This document shows, piece after piece, positions 7,988 to 16,928 of a stretch of 43,646 nucleotides of DNA. The notes under the pieces are model-generated. The model worked only from the letters and a program-made list of their open reading frames with translations, was not told the origin of the DNA and did not search any database. Position 1 is the first letter of the stretch, and the number at the start of each line of letters is the position of its first letter. The position numbers and the translations under genes are program-made. Source of the stretch: Fibrobacterota bacterium (GTDB lineage Bacteria > Fibrobacterota > Chitinivibrionia > Chitinivibrionales > FEN-1185); the NCBI GenBank assembly GCA_003165595.1, contig PLWQ01000029.1, forward strand, positions 1 to 43,646. Direction: 5' to 3'.

Positions 7988-10009
7988 TCAATCCCACATT
8001 TCCCTCATCTTGTCGCGAATATCGACAGGAGGCCCGGAGATTTCCGTTGCGTCTTCCTTACCCTCCTCGCCGAAGGTGACAAGCTCCATCGATTCCTGAA
8101 CCTCTTTGGAGAAGAACCGGCTCAGCTGAGCATACACGTGACGATCGGAATGGCCCGCCGGGTGCGTGTAGAACCGCAGCGGCCACGACACACACAGGTA
8201 ATCCCGGGCGCGCGTCATGGCGACATAGGCGAGCCTCAGTTCTTCCTCGATGTCGTCGGCGTTATCCGTTGACATGTCGGACGGCAGGCAGCCGTCGGCC
8301 GCGTGAATCAGGTACACGGCATCCCATTCGCACCCTTTTGCGGAGTGTATGGTAGACAATATGAGATAGTCCTCGTCGCGAAGCGGGGGACCGGCCAGGT
8401 CGCTTGTCGAAACAGGCGGGTCGAGCACGATGTCCGCGAGAAACTGGGTGCGCGACGCGTAACCGGAAGCGAGGTGGACGATGTGCTCGATGTCGGCCTG
8501 GCGGGGTTTGGAGTTTTCGTAGTTGTCTTCGAGCAAGGGAGCGTAAAAGGAAGCCACCCGCTCCAGTTGAACGGACAAAGCAAGGTCCCGGTCGCATAGA
8601 ATATCGTTGAGCAATGCAACCAGAGCCAGAACTTCGTGGTCCGCAGGCGAGGGCAGCGGCGGCAATTCCAGTGCGTCAAGAGCAAAGCCGCCGGCGGCGA
8701 GGCGCTCGAACACGGCGTTTGCCGCCGCCGGGCCGACGCCGCTGAGCAGATTGAGCACGCGAAACCAGGCCATTTCGTCGCGCATGTTTTCCAGGATGCG
8801 GACCATGGAAATGAAATCCTTGACGTGCGCCGCTTCGAGGAACTTGAGGCCGCCGTATTTGTGGAACGGAATGTCTTTCTTCATGAGCGCAATTTCGAGC
8901 GCGGCCGAATGCGTGCCTGTGCGGAACAGGACTGCCTGCTTGCGCAGCGCAGTGCCCTGCTCAAAATGCTCCAGAACCCGGCCCACCACAAACTCCGCCT
9001 CCAGTTCCTCGTCTTTGCAGGTGACAAGCTGGGGCCGGCTGCCGCCGGGCCGTGTGGAAAACAGGGTCTTGGAATACCGCTCTTTTGCCCGGGCAATAAG
9101 CCTGTTGGTGGTTGCAAGGATCTGCCCGGTGGAACGGTAATTCTGTTCGAGCGTGATCACGGCCGCGCCCGGGAAAAGGGCAGGGAAGTCGAGCATGTTC
9201 CTGATGGTTGCCGCGCGAAAGCCGTAAATGCTCTGGGCATCGTCGCCCACCGCCATGATGTTTTTGTTCACCGCCCGCATACGCGTGAGAATATCCGATT
9301 GCAGCCTGTTGGTGTCCTGGTATTCGTCAACCAGAATGTGGTCGAACCGCGACCCGCAGGCCTCCGCCACGTTCGGCAGGTCGAGCAGGTGGCGCCAGTA
9401 CAGGAGCAGGTCGTCGTAATCGAGGATGTTCTGGCGCTGCTTGAGGGTTACATACTCTTTGTAAATCAGCTTGAGTTCCTTTTTCCAGCGCTCGCACCAG
9501 GGAAACAGGGCGGGCACTATCGCGTCGAGATCCTCACCCGAGTTCATGCGACGCGAATACACGGCCGCAAGCGTGCCTTTCCCGGGGAACCGGCCCTTGC
9601 TTTTTGCATCAACCAGCTTGTGTCGAATCACATCCATCATGTCTTCGCTGTCCGATTGGTCGAGTATGGTGAAGTCGGGTGACAGCGAGATGGACCGGCC
9701 ATAGGTGCGGAGGAGCCGGTTTGCAATAGCGTGAAAGGTGCCGCCCCACACCTGCGACGTGAGGGAAGAATCCTTGCCCAATGCGGTCGCGGCCCGCGAA
9801 AGCATCTCCCGCGCGGCGCGGCGGGTAAAGGTAAGCAGCAGAATCTTGTCGGGCGGCACTCCGTTGGAAATAAGATAGGCCACCCTGGCTGCCAAAGTCT
9901 TTGTCTTCCCGCTGCCAGCCCCGGCAACAACAAGGAGCGCGCCGTCGCCGAAGGTAACGGCCTGGCGCTGCTGAGGATTGAGGTCTTTGAGGATGTCGTG
10001 GTTTTGCAT
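7988..10009 (-). CDS. UvrD/PcrA-family superfamily 1A DNA helicase
   Basis: All the SF1A helicase motifs are present in order: Q-motif LNPQQRQAV, Walker A AGAGSGKT, Ia LLLTFTRRAAREM, Walker B VDEYQDTN, III GDDAQSIYGFRAA, IV LEQNYRSTGQI, V TIHSAKGCEWD and VI AYVAMTRARDYL. The product should be an ATP-dependent 3'-5' DNA helicase in repair or replication-conflict clearing. At 673 aa it is of the usual length but lacks the long UvrD C-terminal tail, so I give no uvrD or pcrA symbol. ATG 10009 (MQNHDILKDLN) was chosen because the Q-motif follows directly; the ribosome binding site is weak. Confidence 0.93.
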   Translation of the reverse strand: MQNHDILKDLNPQQRQAVTFGDGALLVVAGAGSGKTKTLAARVAYLISNGVPPDKILLLTFTRRAAREMLSRAATALGKDSSLTSQVWGGTFHAIANRLLRTYGRSISLSPDFTILDQSDSEDMMDVIRHKLVDAKSKGRFPGKGTLAAVYSRRMNSGEDLDAIVPALFPWCERWKKELKLIYKEYVTLKQRQNILDYDDLLLYWRHLLDLPNVAEACGSRFDHILVDEYQDTNRLQSDILTRMRAVNKNIMAVGDDAQSIYGFRAATIRNMLDFPALFPGAAVITLEQNYRSTGQILATTNRLIARAKERYSKTLFSTRPGGSRPQLVTCKDEELEAEFVVGRVLEHFEQGTALRKQAVLFRTGTHSAALEIALMKKDIPFHKYGGLKFLEAAHVKDFISMVRILENMRDEMAWFRVLNLLSGVGPAAANAVFERLAAGGFALDALELPPLPSPADHEVLALVALLNDILCDRDLALSVQLERVASFYAPLLEDNYENSKPRQADIEHIVHLASGYASRTQFLADIVLDPPVSTSDLAGPPLRDEDYLILSTIHSAKGCEWDAVYLIHAADGCLPSDMSTDNADDIEEELRLAYVAMTRARDYLCVSWPLRFYTHPAGHSDRHVYAQLSRFFSKEVQESMELVTFGEEGKEDATEISGPPVDIRDKMREMWD

Positions 10010-10142
10010 GAGAATATTGGTGTAGTTCCCAAAATACTTCTGAGAAGGATTGGACAGGGGCGATTGTGGAGAATACAAGGGCCAAAGATGGGGAATGGTC
10101 GGTCAAGAATCGGGGCTTGCTAGAGTTTTTCTTCGGTGAAAC

Positions 10143-11180
10143 TCAATTTTTAGTTGTCCCATCCGGTAATAGTTCCCTTAGCGTATCAATATCAGTTTCC
10201 AATTCCTTCAAGTTGTTTTCCCGCTCTAAAAGCTTCTGGGCGTCTTTGAATTTCCGGTACTCAACGTCTGATTTTTCGAGAGCCATTTCATGGCTTATTG
10301 TACCCGCGTGCTGAAGCAGTTCCCTTCCGTTAAGATCAATAATGGTATCGAGACGCAGAATCCAGTCTTTCATATACATCGGTGTCCGCTGTTGTGCCAT
10401 GGCTTCGGCAAAGGCCAAATATTGTTCAACAATTAACCCGAGCAGTTTTATTTCATCTTCATTCAGGTAATTCTTGGCAATGCTTACATCCGTTTTCCTG
10501 ATAGCGATATCCGCTTCTTTATCGTACGATTGCATTCCCAAAAGTGGAAGCGTTGCGTCCACCCGACGATACACCAGTTCGGCAGCGGTTTGTTTGCTGA
10601 TGGCCCAAAGCAGTTTATTCTGAACGATTTTAAAAAACTCGATGGTTTTTTCATCGTCCGGGTCATAATCAATGCTCGTTGCATAAATGTCTTTGATTTT
10701 CTGGTAGAAGAACCTCTCAGAGAGGCGGATTTCCCGTATTTTGTCCTGCAACTCATTGAAATAATTCATTGAGTTACCGGACTTGAACCGCTCGGAATTA
10801 AGGGCAAAACCCTTGATGATATATTCTTTGAGCCTTTGGGTTGCCCAGATTCGGAACTGTGTACCTTGATGCGATTTCACCCGGTATCCGACCGAAATAA
10901 TGACATCAAGATTATAATAGGTTACGTCTTTCGACTGGGTTTTTCCCTCAATAGCCCCATGCTGAGTGGTATGTCGGAAATTCCGACACACCAGTTTTTC
11001 GTCCAGCTCTCCTTCTTTGAAAATATTGCTGATATGCTCTGTTATAGTGGACCGGCCCTTGCCGAACAGCTCTGCCATGTGGGCCTGCGTAAGCCACACG
11101 GTTTCGGATTCCAGACGGACGTCGAGTTTTATGTCACCGGAAGGGGATTGGTAGATGAGGAGTTGGGAGTCATTGTTCAT
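10143..11180 (-). CDS. rhuM: RhuM family protein
   Basis: The 345-aa protein fits the RhuM (virulence protein) family throughout. It has an N-terminal winged-helix-like part (VWLTQAHMAELFGKGRSTI), then VGYRVKSHQGTQFRIWATQ and a C-terminal helical region rich in Glu/Lys. RhuM proteins are found in pathogenicity islands and next to restriction or toxin-antitoxin genes; their biochemical role is not settled. The gene is lower in GC than the helicase beside it and opens an AT-rich block that continues through the Mrr gene, so it was probably acquired horizontally. GGAA lies about 9 bases before the ATG. Confidence 0.88.
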   Translation of the reverse strand: MNNDSQLLIYQSPSGDIKLDVRLESETVWLTQAHMAELFGKGRSTITEHISNIFKEGELDEKLVCRNFRHTTQHGAIEGKTQSKDVTYYNLDVIISVGYRVKSHQGTQFRIWATQRLKEYIIKGFALNSERFKSGNSMNYFNELQDKIREIRLSERFFYQKIKDIYATSIDYDPDDEKTIEFFKIVQNKLLWAISKQTAAELVYRRVDATLPLLGMQSYDKEADIAIRKTDVSIAKNYLNEDEIKLLGLIVEQYLAFAEAMAQQRTPMYMKDWILRLDTIIDLNGRELLQHAGTISHEMALEKSDVEYRKFKDAQKLLERENNLKELETDIDTLRELLPDGTTKN

Positions 11181-11315
11181 GGTGTCGATTTCCTGATTGA
11201 ATTATTCTGTTGAAGTTGGTTGAAGCGTTCATGTTATGAGGGCATGGCAAGGCTGCATGTGTTGTTTGCTGTTTTTGTGGCGCTGGTCTTTTTGTTTTCC
11301 GCGTCGGCACCGGTG

Positions 11316-12848
11316 TTATTGGTTTTCAATGTTTAGCCTCTTTGCCTCGACAAGATCAATTTTTGCCTTTATGCCGATTTGGAGTAGTAAACCAAGCAAT
11401 TCATTACCTTCCAAAAGAGTTAAAGGTTTATCTTTTGCAAACTCACGCGAATCGCTGCCAAAATGCGAGGTTGTTACTAAAATTCCGCGGTTAGCGCCTT
11501 CACTGTGTACCGTACCGTATAGATCCCTTACCGCAGAAACTGGTACAACATTCGTATATCTTTTGGCTTGAATAATGATTTTTCCTCCCTTAATCGGGTC
11601 CGGATCATATAGAACAGCGTCGACACCCTTATCTCTACTCGACTGAGTAATTTTAACTTCTTCGCCATTGGAACAATATCTCTTTTCAAATACATCTCTA
11701 ATTAAATTTTCAAAATCTTGCCAATCCATGCATGCTAAATTTGTTTCTGACTGGACATTTGATAGCACGTCGTATCCGTCAACAAATCTTGGATCATTTT
11801 TATCAAATACAATGATTGGCTGAATTGGAACAATCTCCTTTGCCTTTGTTACGCAAACACCCTTTAATCCTTTGTTAAAACATTCGATTGGATCGATATT
11901 GCTGAAATCAATGGCAGAAAAAACGTTTATGGACACTTGAAGCGTCATTATGGTTGGTTCTGAACGTTGCCCTGTTGATGGGTTTAAATAGTCTACCCAG
12001 CCTTGGAAATAAATTGTTTCAACGAACTCGAATTTATCACATCCAAAAAAGTGTTGAATAGCGGAAAGGGCTATTTGGCAAAGAGCATTGGAATAAGAGC
12101 TATTTAAATCTTTTTGCGGAAGTTCTTTCGCGGATAAAGATTGCGATTTCTTAATGAGCCGAATATCTTTTATTGAAACGAAGTTTTCTTCGGAAGGCAA
12201 TTTGCAGATTACATATAATCCCTTATTGTCGTTGTTGTAATGAATCCGGAAATCCTTTGGAAATGTATATGGGAAATGAAGGTAAAGAGCTGCGAATTGA
12301 AAATACTCGGAAACGGACTTATTATCATTGTTCTTGAACCCATTTGCAAAATACTCAGTAGCATCCTCTTTTAACTTTGAGATTCGAGCCAACACGTTTT
12401 GATAAGCTGCTAGCCGCTTTCGGTTTCTCTCATCATTCCGACTCGTTTTGGCAGAATTGAAACTTAATGTTTCTGCCCTTAATTGTTTAGACGTTGCTTC
12501 CCATTCTGTCCTAGCTGATGCGTATTGCGAAGAAATATTTGATTCCCAGTCTGACAAGCTTTTGGCATACTCATCCTCAATAGCTTTAACTTGTTCAATA
12601 TATTGACTATGAGAATAGCTATTTTCATTTTCGATTGCATTCTTTTTAGCCACCCAAGTTTGATGGTCAATTTTGAATGTCTTCATGATTATTGGGTTGA
12701 ACTTTCGAGAGGTTCGTTCGAACTGAATCAACCCACGACGAAGTTCTCCAAGAATCTCAGACAATATTCTCATTAGAAAGTGGACGATATGATAAAGCAG
12801 AAAAATTGCAAACCCTATAACTGCCAATCCAATTATAAGCCACTGCAT
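11316..12848 (-). CDS. Membrane-anchored Mrr-type restriction endonuclease
   Basis: The first ~25 residues form a transmembrane helix (LIIGLAVIGFAIFLLYHIV). A charged, probably coiled-coil region follows (about 60-150), then a mixed domain of unknown type. The C-terminal ~135 residues are an Mrr_cat nuclease: DWQDFENLIRDVF, then Asp410 in GVDAVL and Gln427-Ala-Lys429 in IIIQAKR, which together form the PD-(D/E)xK active site. Mrr-type enzymes cut modified or foreign DNA. The N-terminal anchor should place the nuclease at the inner membrane. The start lies one base after the stop of the partner gene (TAATATG), so they are translationally coupled. The block is visibly AT-rich; the 60 bases from 12541 hold 23 G/C. 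Confidence 0.85.
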   Translation of the reverse strand: MQWLIIGLAVIGFAIFLLYHIVHFLMRILSEILGELRRGLIQFERTSRKFNPIIMKTFKIDHQTWVAKKNAIENENSYSHSQYIEQVKAIEDEYAKSLSDWESNISSQYASARTEWEATSKQLRAETLSFNSAKTSRNDERNRKRLAAYQNVLARISKLKEDATEYFANGFKNNDNKSVSEYFQFAALYLHFPYTFPKDFRIHYNNDNKGLYVICKLPSEENFVSIKDIRLIKKSQSLSAKELPQKDLNSSYSNALCQIALSAIQHFFGCDKFEFVETIYFQGWVDYLNPSTGQRSEPTIMTLQVSINVFSAIDFSNIDPIECFNKGLKGVCVTKAKEIVPIQPIIVFDKNDPRFVDGYDVLSNVQSETNLACMDWQDFENLIRDVFEKRYCSNGEEVKITQSSRDKGVDAVLYDPDPIKGGKIIIQAKRYTNVVPVSAVRDLYGTVHSEGANRGILVTTSHFGSDSREFAKDKPLTLLEGNELLGLLLQIGIKAKIDLVEAKRLNIENQ

Positions 12849-12849
12849 A

Positions 12850-13407
12850 TTAATGTGCCACCGCGAAGATGATTATTGTCAGGACAACGAGTATTGACAA
12901 AAATACAAATAAGTAAGTGGTATTATCATATTTCTGGGCATTCAATATCGGTTCTGGGCTTTGAAAAACCTTCTTTACGTGTGGAGTTGGAGCGGCTGGT
13001 TTTTGTGGTCTAGGAAATTTGCGAATGAGGTCTTCCTTGGTTGGCATAGATGGCAAATTGCATTTTGTTAGCTTGGCATTTTCTTCAGTTGGCTGTTCGA
13101 CGTGGAAGTCAAAATCCTTAATGTATTGGATCACATCATGTTTTGCAAACATAACATTTTCTAATAAGATTTCTGAGTAACTGTTCTGCAAGGCTGCTAA
13201 TTGATCATTGGCTGATTTTAACAGGCTTTCTTCTCCGACACGAGCCAGTTTGATTTTACTTGATATAGTTGAATAGGCCGTTGAATTATGCCTATTATTT
13301 CGACTAATAATTTCTTGCGCAAGCTCTTGAAGGCTTGAACTTTCAAAAGTATTTCTCAAACGAATTTCAGATGGTTTTGGTATTGCGAAATCTGATTCAT
13401 CTACCAT
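12850..13407 (-). CDS. C-tail-anchored protein coupled to the Mrr-type nuclease
   Basis: I do not recognise this protein (about 185 aa). It has a largely helical N-terminal region, a Pro-rich linker (FPRPQKPAAPTPHVKK), and a C-terminal transmembrane helix (YLFVFLSILVVLTIIIFAV) ending in AVAH, so most of it should be cytoplasmic. The stop is one base before the start of the membrane-anchored nuclease, so both are made together and probably meet at the membrane. I prefer ATG 13407 (MVDESDF), with GGAG 9 bases upstream, over ATG 13422. A sensor, regulator or immunity role is possible but only inferred from this pairing. Confidence 0.7.
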   Translation of the reverse strand: MVDESDFAIPKPSEIRLRNTFESSSLQELAQEIISRNNRHNSTAYSTISSKIKLARVGEESLLKSANDQLAALQNSYSEILLENVMFAKHDVIQYIKDFDFHVEQPTEENAKLTKCNLPSMPTKEDLIRKFPRPQKPAAPTPHVKKVFQSPEPILNAQKYDNTTYLFVFLSILVVLTIIIFAVAH

Positions 13408-13422
13408 AAATCTAAACTCCAT

Positions 13423-13731
13423 CTATTGATCTTTATTCCCGCCGCCCCGCACACCCCCAAAGAAACTAGCTTTTTCTTCCCCCGCAAAGCAAGCCCGCCA
13501 TTTCCCAAAGCCTGTTCCTCTCATAAACCGCATTTGTCCCTGCCTGCCCGTTTCAAAACCCCTCGTGGCGGCCCGAAAAACCTGTTTGATTTGATTGGCG
13601 GAATTTGCCTGGCGGTTTCTGTAGCCGCTGTTGTAATGGGAAAGGCGGGCGGGGTCATTGCTTAATGCGAATTCTGGCGCAGCAAGTACGTCGGCCATTG
13701 CCACACGCATAGAGAACATAAGAATGGCAAA
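13423..13731 (-). other. Intergenic stretch with a doubtful 98-aa ORF
   Basis: A minus-strand frame runs from 13719 to 13423, with a basic, Gly/Arg-rich composition (ETGRQGQMRFMRGTGFGKW). It has no convincing ribosome binding site, no recognisable domain and an abrupt end against the next gene's start, so I doubt that it is translated. It begins just after the GGGGAAACC hairpin that also starts the stretch beyond the other side of the GH3 gene. A dispersed element or degraded insertion is the more likely reading. Nothing else is visible here. Confidence 0.3.
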
Positions 13732-13757
13732 GGGGAAACCGCCTTCGCGGTTTCCCC
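13732..13757 (-). terminator. Terminator-like hairpin after GH3 gene 1
   Basis: A perfect 11-bp inverted repeat (GGGGAAACCGC and GCGGTTTCCCC) surrounds a 4-base loop, 38 bases past the GH3 stop. On the minus strand it is followed by only TTT, so it is a plausible but not classic intrinsic terminator. Confidence 0.6.
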
Positions 13758-13794
13758 TCCAAAATTAATCGAAAGAACCGGAACCGATTACGTA

Positions 13795-16209
13795 TCAGTA
13801 CGTGAGTCCGTACCCGTACGCATACAGAGGCGCACTGGTATCGGATCCAACCGCATCGCCCATACTTCCTTCGTTAAGAGGCTCCTGGTTGTTATTTGCC
13901 GGCCAGGTGTAGGGGAGCTTGCCCACGAAATTGTAGTCGCCGTACAGTACGTCGGTGACACCTTCACCTTCGGTGCCCGGCAGCCAGGCCGCAACAAGGG
14001 CCTTGCTATCGGTGGGAATCGTTCCCAGAACATTGGGCCTGCCCGTGAGAAGGATGGTCACTACCGGCCTGCCGGAAGCTGCGCAGGCATGGACAAGGGC
14101 TATCTGATCCGCAGCAAGCGTGATATCCGCTTTGTACCCAGCGTCTTCAGCGTAGGGTGTTTCCCCAACTACAACTACCACTACATCGTCATTTGCAGTA
14201 ATCCCAGTGGCTCCGGCGGTGTAGGTAACGCTTCCCGTAGCTCCGATTCCTGCCTGCAATGCCATCAGAATGCTTGTGCCGCCCGTGATGCCATGCGCAG
14301 TAGTAGAACCTTGCCATGCATCTCCACCGGTTTCGGACCATCCGCCGCACTGCACTCCAAGGTTATCGGCCCAGGCGCCAACCACATGAATCTTTGCGGT
14401 CTTCTTTAGCGGCAGAGTGGCGCCGTCATTCTTGAGCAGCACAATCGCCTTGCGCGCGCATGCCCTTGCGACTGACCGGTACACGGGGTCGGCGAAATAA
14501 TTCTGCAATAGCGCACTCGGCATCGGGTTGGCAAACAGCCCCATTCTCAATTTCACGCGCAGTGATCTTTTTGCCGCATCGTCGAGTCTCGACTGGGGAA
14601 TCTGGCCACCAATAGCGCCTTTTACAGCAGTAATAAACTGCATTGTGTTGTCCGGCTGCATGGATACGTCCAGGCCGGCCGCAACTGCGTTGATCGGTCC
14701 CTGGGTAACGCCGCCAACAGTCGCGTCCGTTCCCATGTCCCAATCGGAAATGACGAATCCGTCAAATCCCCAGCCATTCTTGAGCGTGTCGGTAATAAGC
14801 AGCTTGTGCTCGGTCATTGCAGTACAACCGTTATCAGTCGGCGAATTCAAGAACTGGTTGTATGCCGTCATCACCGCTGCGGCACCGGCATCAACAGCCG
14901 CATGGAATTGGGGCAGATGAATCCTGCACATTTGGGCCCAGGTGCCGGTGTTCGTGCAAACATGCATTTGGCCGTCCTGGGTTCCGCCGGCGCCGGCAAA
15001 ATGCTTGAGCGTGGCCATCATAGTATAGTCGGACGATAGATCGGTTCCCTGGACTCCGCGTACAGCGGCGCGGGCAAAGTGGGCAGTGGCATCCACATTT
15101 TCGCCCCAGCCTTCGTACACTCGGCCGTTTTTGTCGTTACGCGGGACATCTATGCAGGGAGCAAAGTTTTCGTTGTTGCCCACTTTACAGCACATGGCGC
15201 ATTGACGGTACGCAAGTTCGATGAGCAGTGTGTCTGCGCCTGTGGCAAGCCCGACGTTGTGAGGATAATAGACAATCGGTCCGCCGTGAACATAATCGGT
15301 GCCCACGGAGACGGGAATCTTCATTCTTGTTGACAATCCGGCATTCTCGTATCCCTGCATGGCGGCGTAGGTGCTCCCTTTAAGCGTGGAGCCCACGAAA
15401 TTCGATGCCTCGTAGGCGCCGCCGGAAGACTGAACCGTTTGACCTACCTTCTCGTCATTGGTCATAAGGGCGAGAATACTGTCCGCCTTCCCCTCGATGT
15501 CGATAACCGTGATGGCGACATTTCCGACATTGTCCGAATAGGTGGCGAGATTCACGATGTTGGGCTTGTAACCGGTTTTGCCGACCCTGAGCCCGTCCAT
15601 GGCAGTCACCTTTGCCAGACGCGGGGCAGAGCCGATGCCGGATTCGAGCAAGGCATTGGCGGCCTGGTCCATACCAAGGTTTATCATGCGGACGAATTGG
15701 GTCTTTGTGCCGTCGCTCAGCCGAACTACATAGGTTTGCTGGGAAACGATTCCTTTGCTGCCGCCAAACGGATTAAACGAATAGCTGCAGCCGCCGGTGG
15801 TTACGATCTTGTCAAGAACTCTGGAAACGAGCTTTCCGGAAAGCGAAAACACGTCCGCAGTGATCCTTGAATTCGCTTTTGAGACGAAGAAGACAAGGTT
15901 CGATCCTTTTTGCTGTGCGAAGAAAGAGGAAGATAATGACTGTGATTGCGGGAACTGGTGCACCTGGGTTCCGCAGGACTTGTACATCGGAGGATCGTTC
16001 ACGCTCCAATCTGTTGGCGCTGGAATGCAAAACGACCCGTCGGTGTGTGAATAGACGTACACCATCCTGTTTGCGATGCTGGTGTAATACACCATTGCGT
16101 CGGCAACAGCGGCGCCATTGCCGTCCACAACTTTCCCGGTGACCGTTGCGCCTGCCGGAGCGGCAAGCGTTGCCGCACATGCAAGCATACCCAATAGCTT
16201 CACCCTCAT
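13795..16209 (-). CDS. Secreted GH3 beta-glycosidase with N-terminal accessory modules
   Basis: GGGGGAGG lies 6 bases before ATG 16209; the longer frame upstream is repeat sequence. A signal peptide probably ends at AGA (residue 21). Residues ~22-65 are a carboxypeptidase-regulatory-like domain (VTGKVVDGNGAAVADAMVYY). Residues ~105-190 resemble a T9SS/FlgD-type beta module (ADVFSLSGKLVSRVL). The rest is glycoside hydrolase family 3: ILALMTNDEKVGQTV, the LKHFAGAGG motif, and the nucleophile Asp489 in FDGFVISDWD. The C-terminal (alpha/beta) domain has ARKAIVLLKNDGATLPL and ends YAYGYGLTY. The likely action is exo-hydrolysis of beta-glucans or cello-oligosaccharides outside the cytoplasm. All key GH3 residues that I can check are kept, unlike in the second GH3 of this window. 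Confidence 0.92.
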   Translation of the reverse strand: MRVKLLGMLACAATLAAPAGATVTGKVVDGNGAAVADAMVYYTSIANRMVYVYSHTDGSFCIPAPTDWSVNDPPMYKSCGTQVHQFPQSQSLSSSFFAQQKGSNLVFFVSKANSRITADVFSLSGKLVSRVLDKIVTTGGCSYSFNPFGGSKGIVSQQTYVVRLSDGTKTQFVRMINLGMDQAANALLESGIGSAPRLAKVTAMDGLRVGKTGYKPNIVNLATYSDNVGNVAITVIDIEGKADSILALMTNDEKVGQTVQSSGGAYEASNFVGSTLKGSTYAAMQGYENAGLSTRMKIPVSVGTDYVHGGPIVYYPHNVGLATGADTLLIELAYRQCAMCCKVGNNENFAPCIDVPRNDKNGRVYEGWGENVDATAHFARAAVRGVQGTDLSSDYTMMATLKHFAGAGGTQDGQMHVCTNTGTWAQMCRIHLPQFHAAVDAGAAAVMTAYNQFLNSPTDNGCTAMTEHKLLITDTLKNGWGFDGFVISDWDMGTDATVGGVTQGPINAVAAGLDVSMQPDNTMQFITAVKGAIGGQIPQSRLDDAAKRSLRVKLRMGLFANPMPSALLQNYFADPVYRSVARACARKAIVLLKNDGATLPLKKTAKIHVVGAWADNLGVQCGGWSETGGDAWQGSTTAHGITGGTSILMALQAGIGATGSVTYTAGATGITANDDVVVVVVGETPYAEDAGYKADITLAADQIALVHACAASGRPVVTILLTGRPNVLGTIPTDSKALVAAWLPGTEGEGVTDVLYGDYNFVGKLPYTWPANNNQEPLNEGSMGDAVGSDTSAPLYAYGYGLTY

Positions 16210-16756
16210 TCGATACCTCCCCCTTTTGGATGTATTGAAATGAAATTGGAAACCGGCAGACCGATTCCTGTAACCAGCGGCCCGCCCCAACTTGTTATAC
16301 TTCAAAATATAATAGCATTTAGGTGTAGTATCTCCATATTTGTGAGCAAAGATTTTCCAATGACGAGGCGAGCAAAAGTGAAAATCAACCATTGATTTGT
16401 TTTCTTGGGTGGCCCGGCCAGGGTCGGTTCTTCGTTCACGCTCATCGTCCGGCTCAGCGTCCTCGCCGGGCGCGTATGGTATCGCACGCAATGAGGATGC
16501 CTTTTCGGCAATTTCATTGCCGCGAAGCGGCATTCCCAAGAGAAGGCGTTGCGGAAACGTGACGCGCGCGTTGCATGAGCTACGCGCACAGCGCACGGTT
16601 CCGCTGGAAGGGGTGTGCCCCCAGATCGCCGGCGCAAAGCGCCGGAAGCTGGGGGCCAGGGATTTCGCGCGCCCAATAGGAAGGGCGCAATGGCGACACG
16701 CCAGGGTTTCCCCTCCAATATATACTGAGAAATTAGCATGAATTCGAATCTCCGCC
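16210..16756. repeat. GC-rich intergenic element with nested hairpins
   Basis: About 700 bases between GH3 gene 1 and the HD-GYP gene hold no credible gene. Roughly 16475-16725 is a GC-rich block of stacked inverted repeats. The best is 16617-16656: an 8-bp outer stem (GCCCCCAG/CTGGGGGC) and a 7-bp inner stem (CCGGCGC/GCGCCGG). The block ends with GGTTTCCCCTCCAATAT, matching GGTTTCCCCTCCAAAAT on the far side of the GH3 gene, so the gene is flanked by copies of that motif. Several frames are open across it, as expected from composition, and I take none as coding. Confidence 0.5.
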
Positions 16757-16785
16757 TTGACATTCATGGAAATTCGTGGTATAAT
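16757..16785 (+). promoter_or_regulatory. Perfect consensus sigma-70 promoter for the FHA-HD-GYP gene
   Basis: TTGACA (16757-16762) and TATAAT (16780-16785) are both exact and separated by the ideal 17 bases. The predicted start near 16792 leaves a leader of about 137 bases. Inside it, GGAACTT at 16800-16806 followed by TCCAAC at 16823 resembles the ECF-type promoter at 22102, with a spacer one base shorter, so a second sigma may also act here. Confidence 0.85.
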
Positions 16786-16928
16786 CATGTAATTTGAGAG
16801 GAACTTTTGTTGGTAAAGCTGCTCCAACTTTGAGCATCAATAATAAGTTATGAGGATCGCTTAATAAGCCGATACAAATAATAGTCGGTTCGGTCAATGC
16901 AACAACCACTTGGTTCAGGGACGCGGTG

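Noticed and set aside
8636-9682. 348-codon plus-strand frame
   Set aside because: Antisense to the UvrD-like helicase with all its motifs; no domain seen.
16302-16763. 153-codon minus-strand frame over the GC-rich element
   Set aside because: It spans hairpins and has no ribosome binding site; more likely a repeat than a gene.
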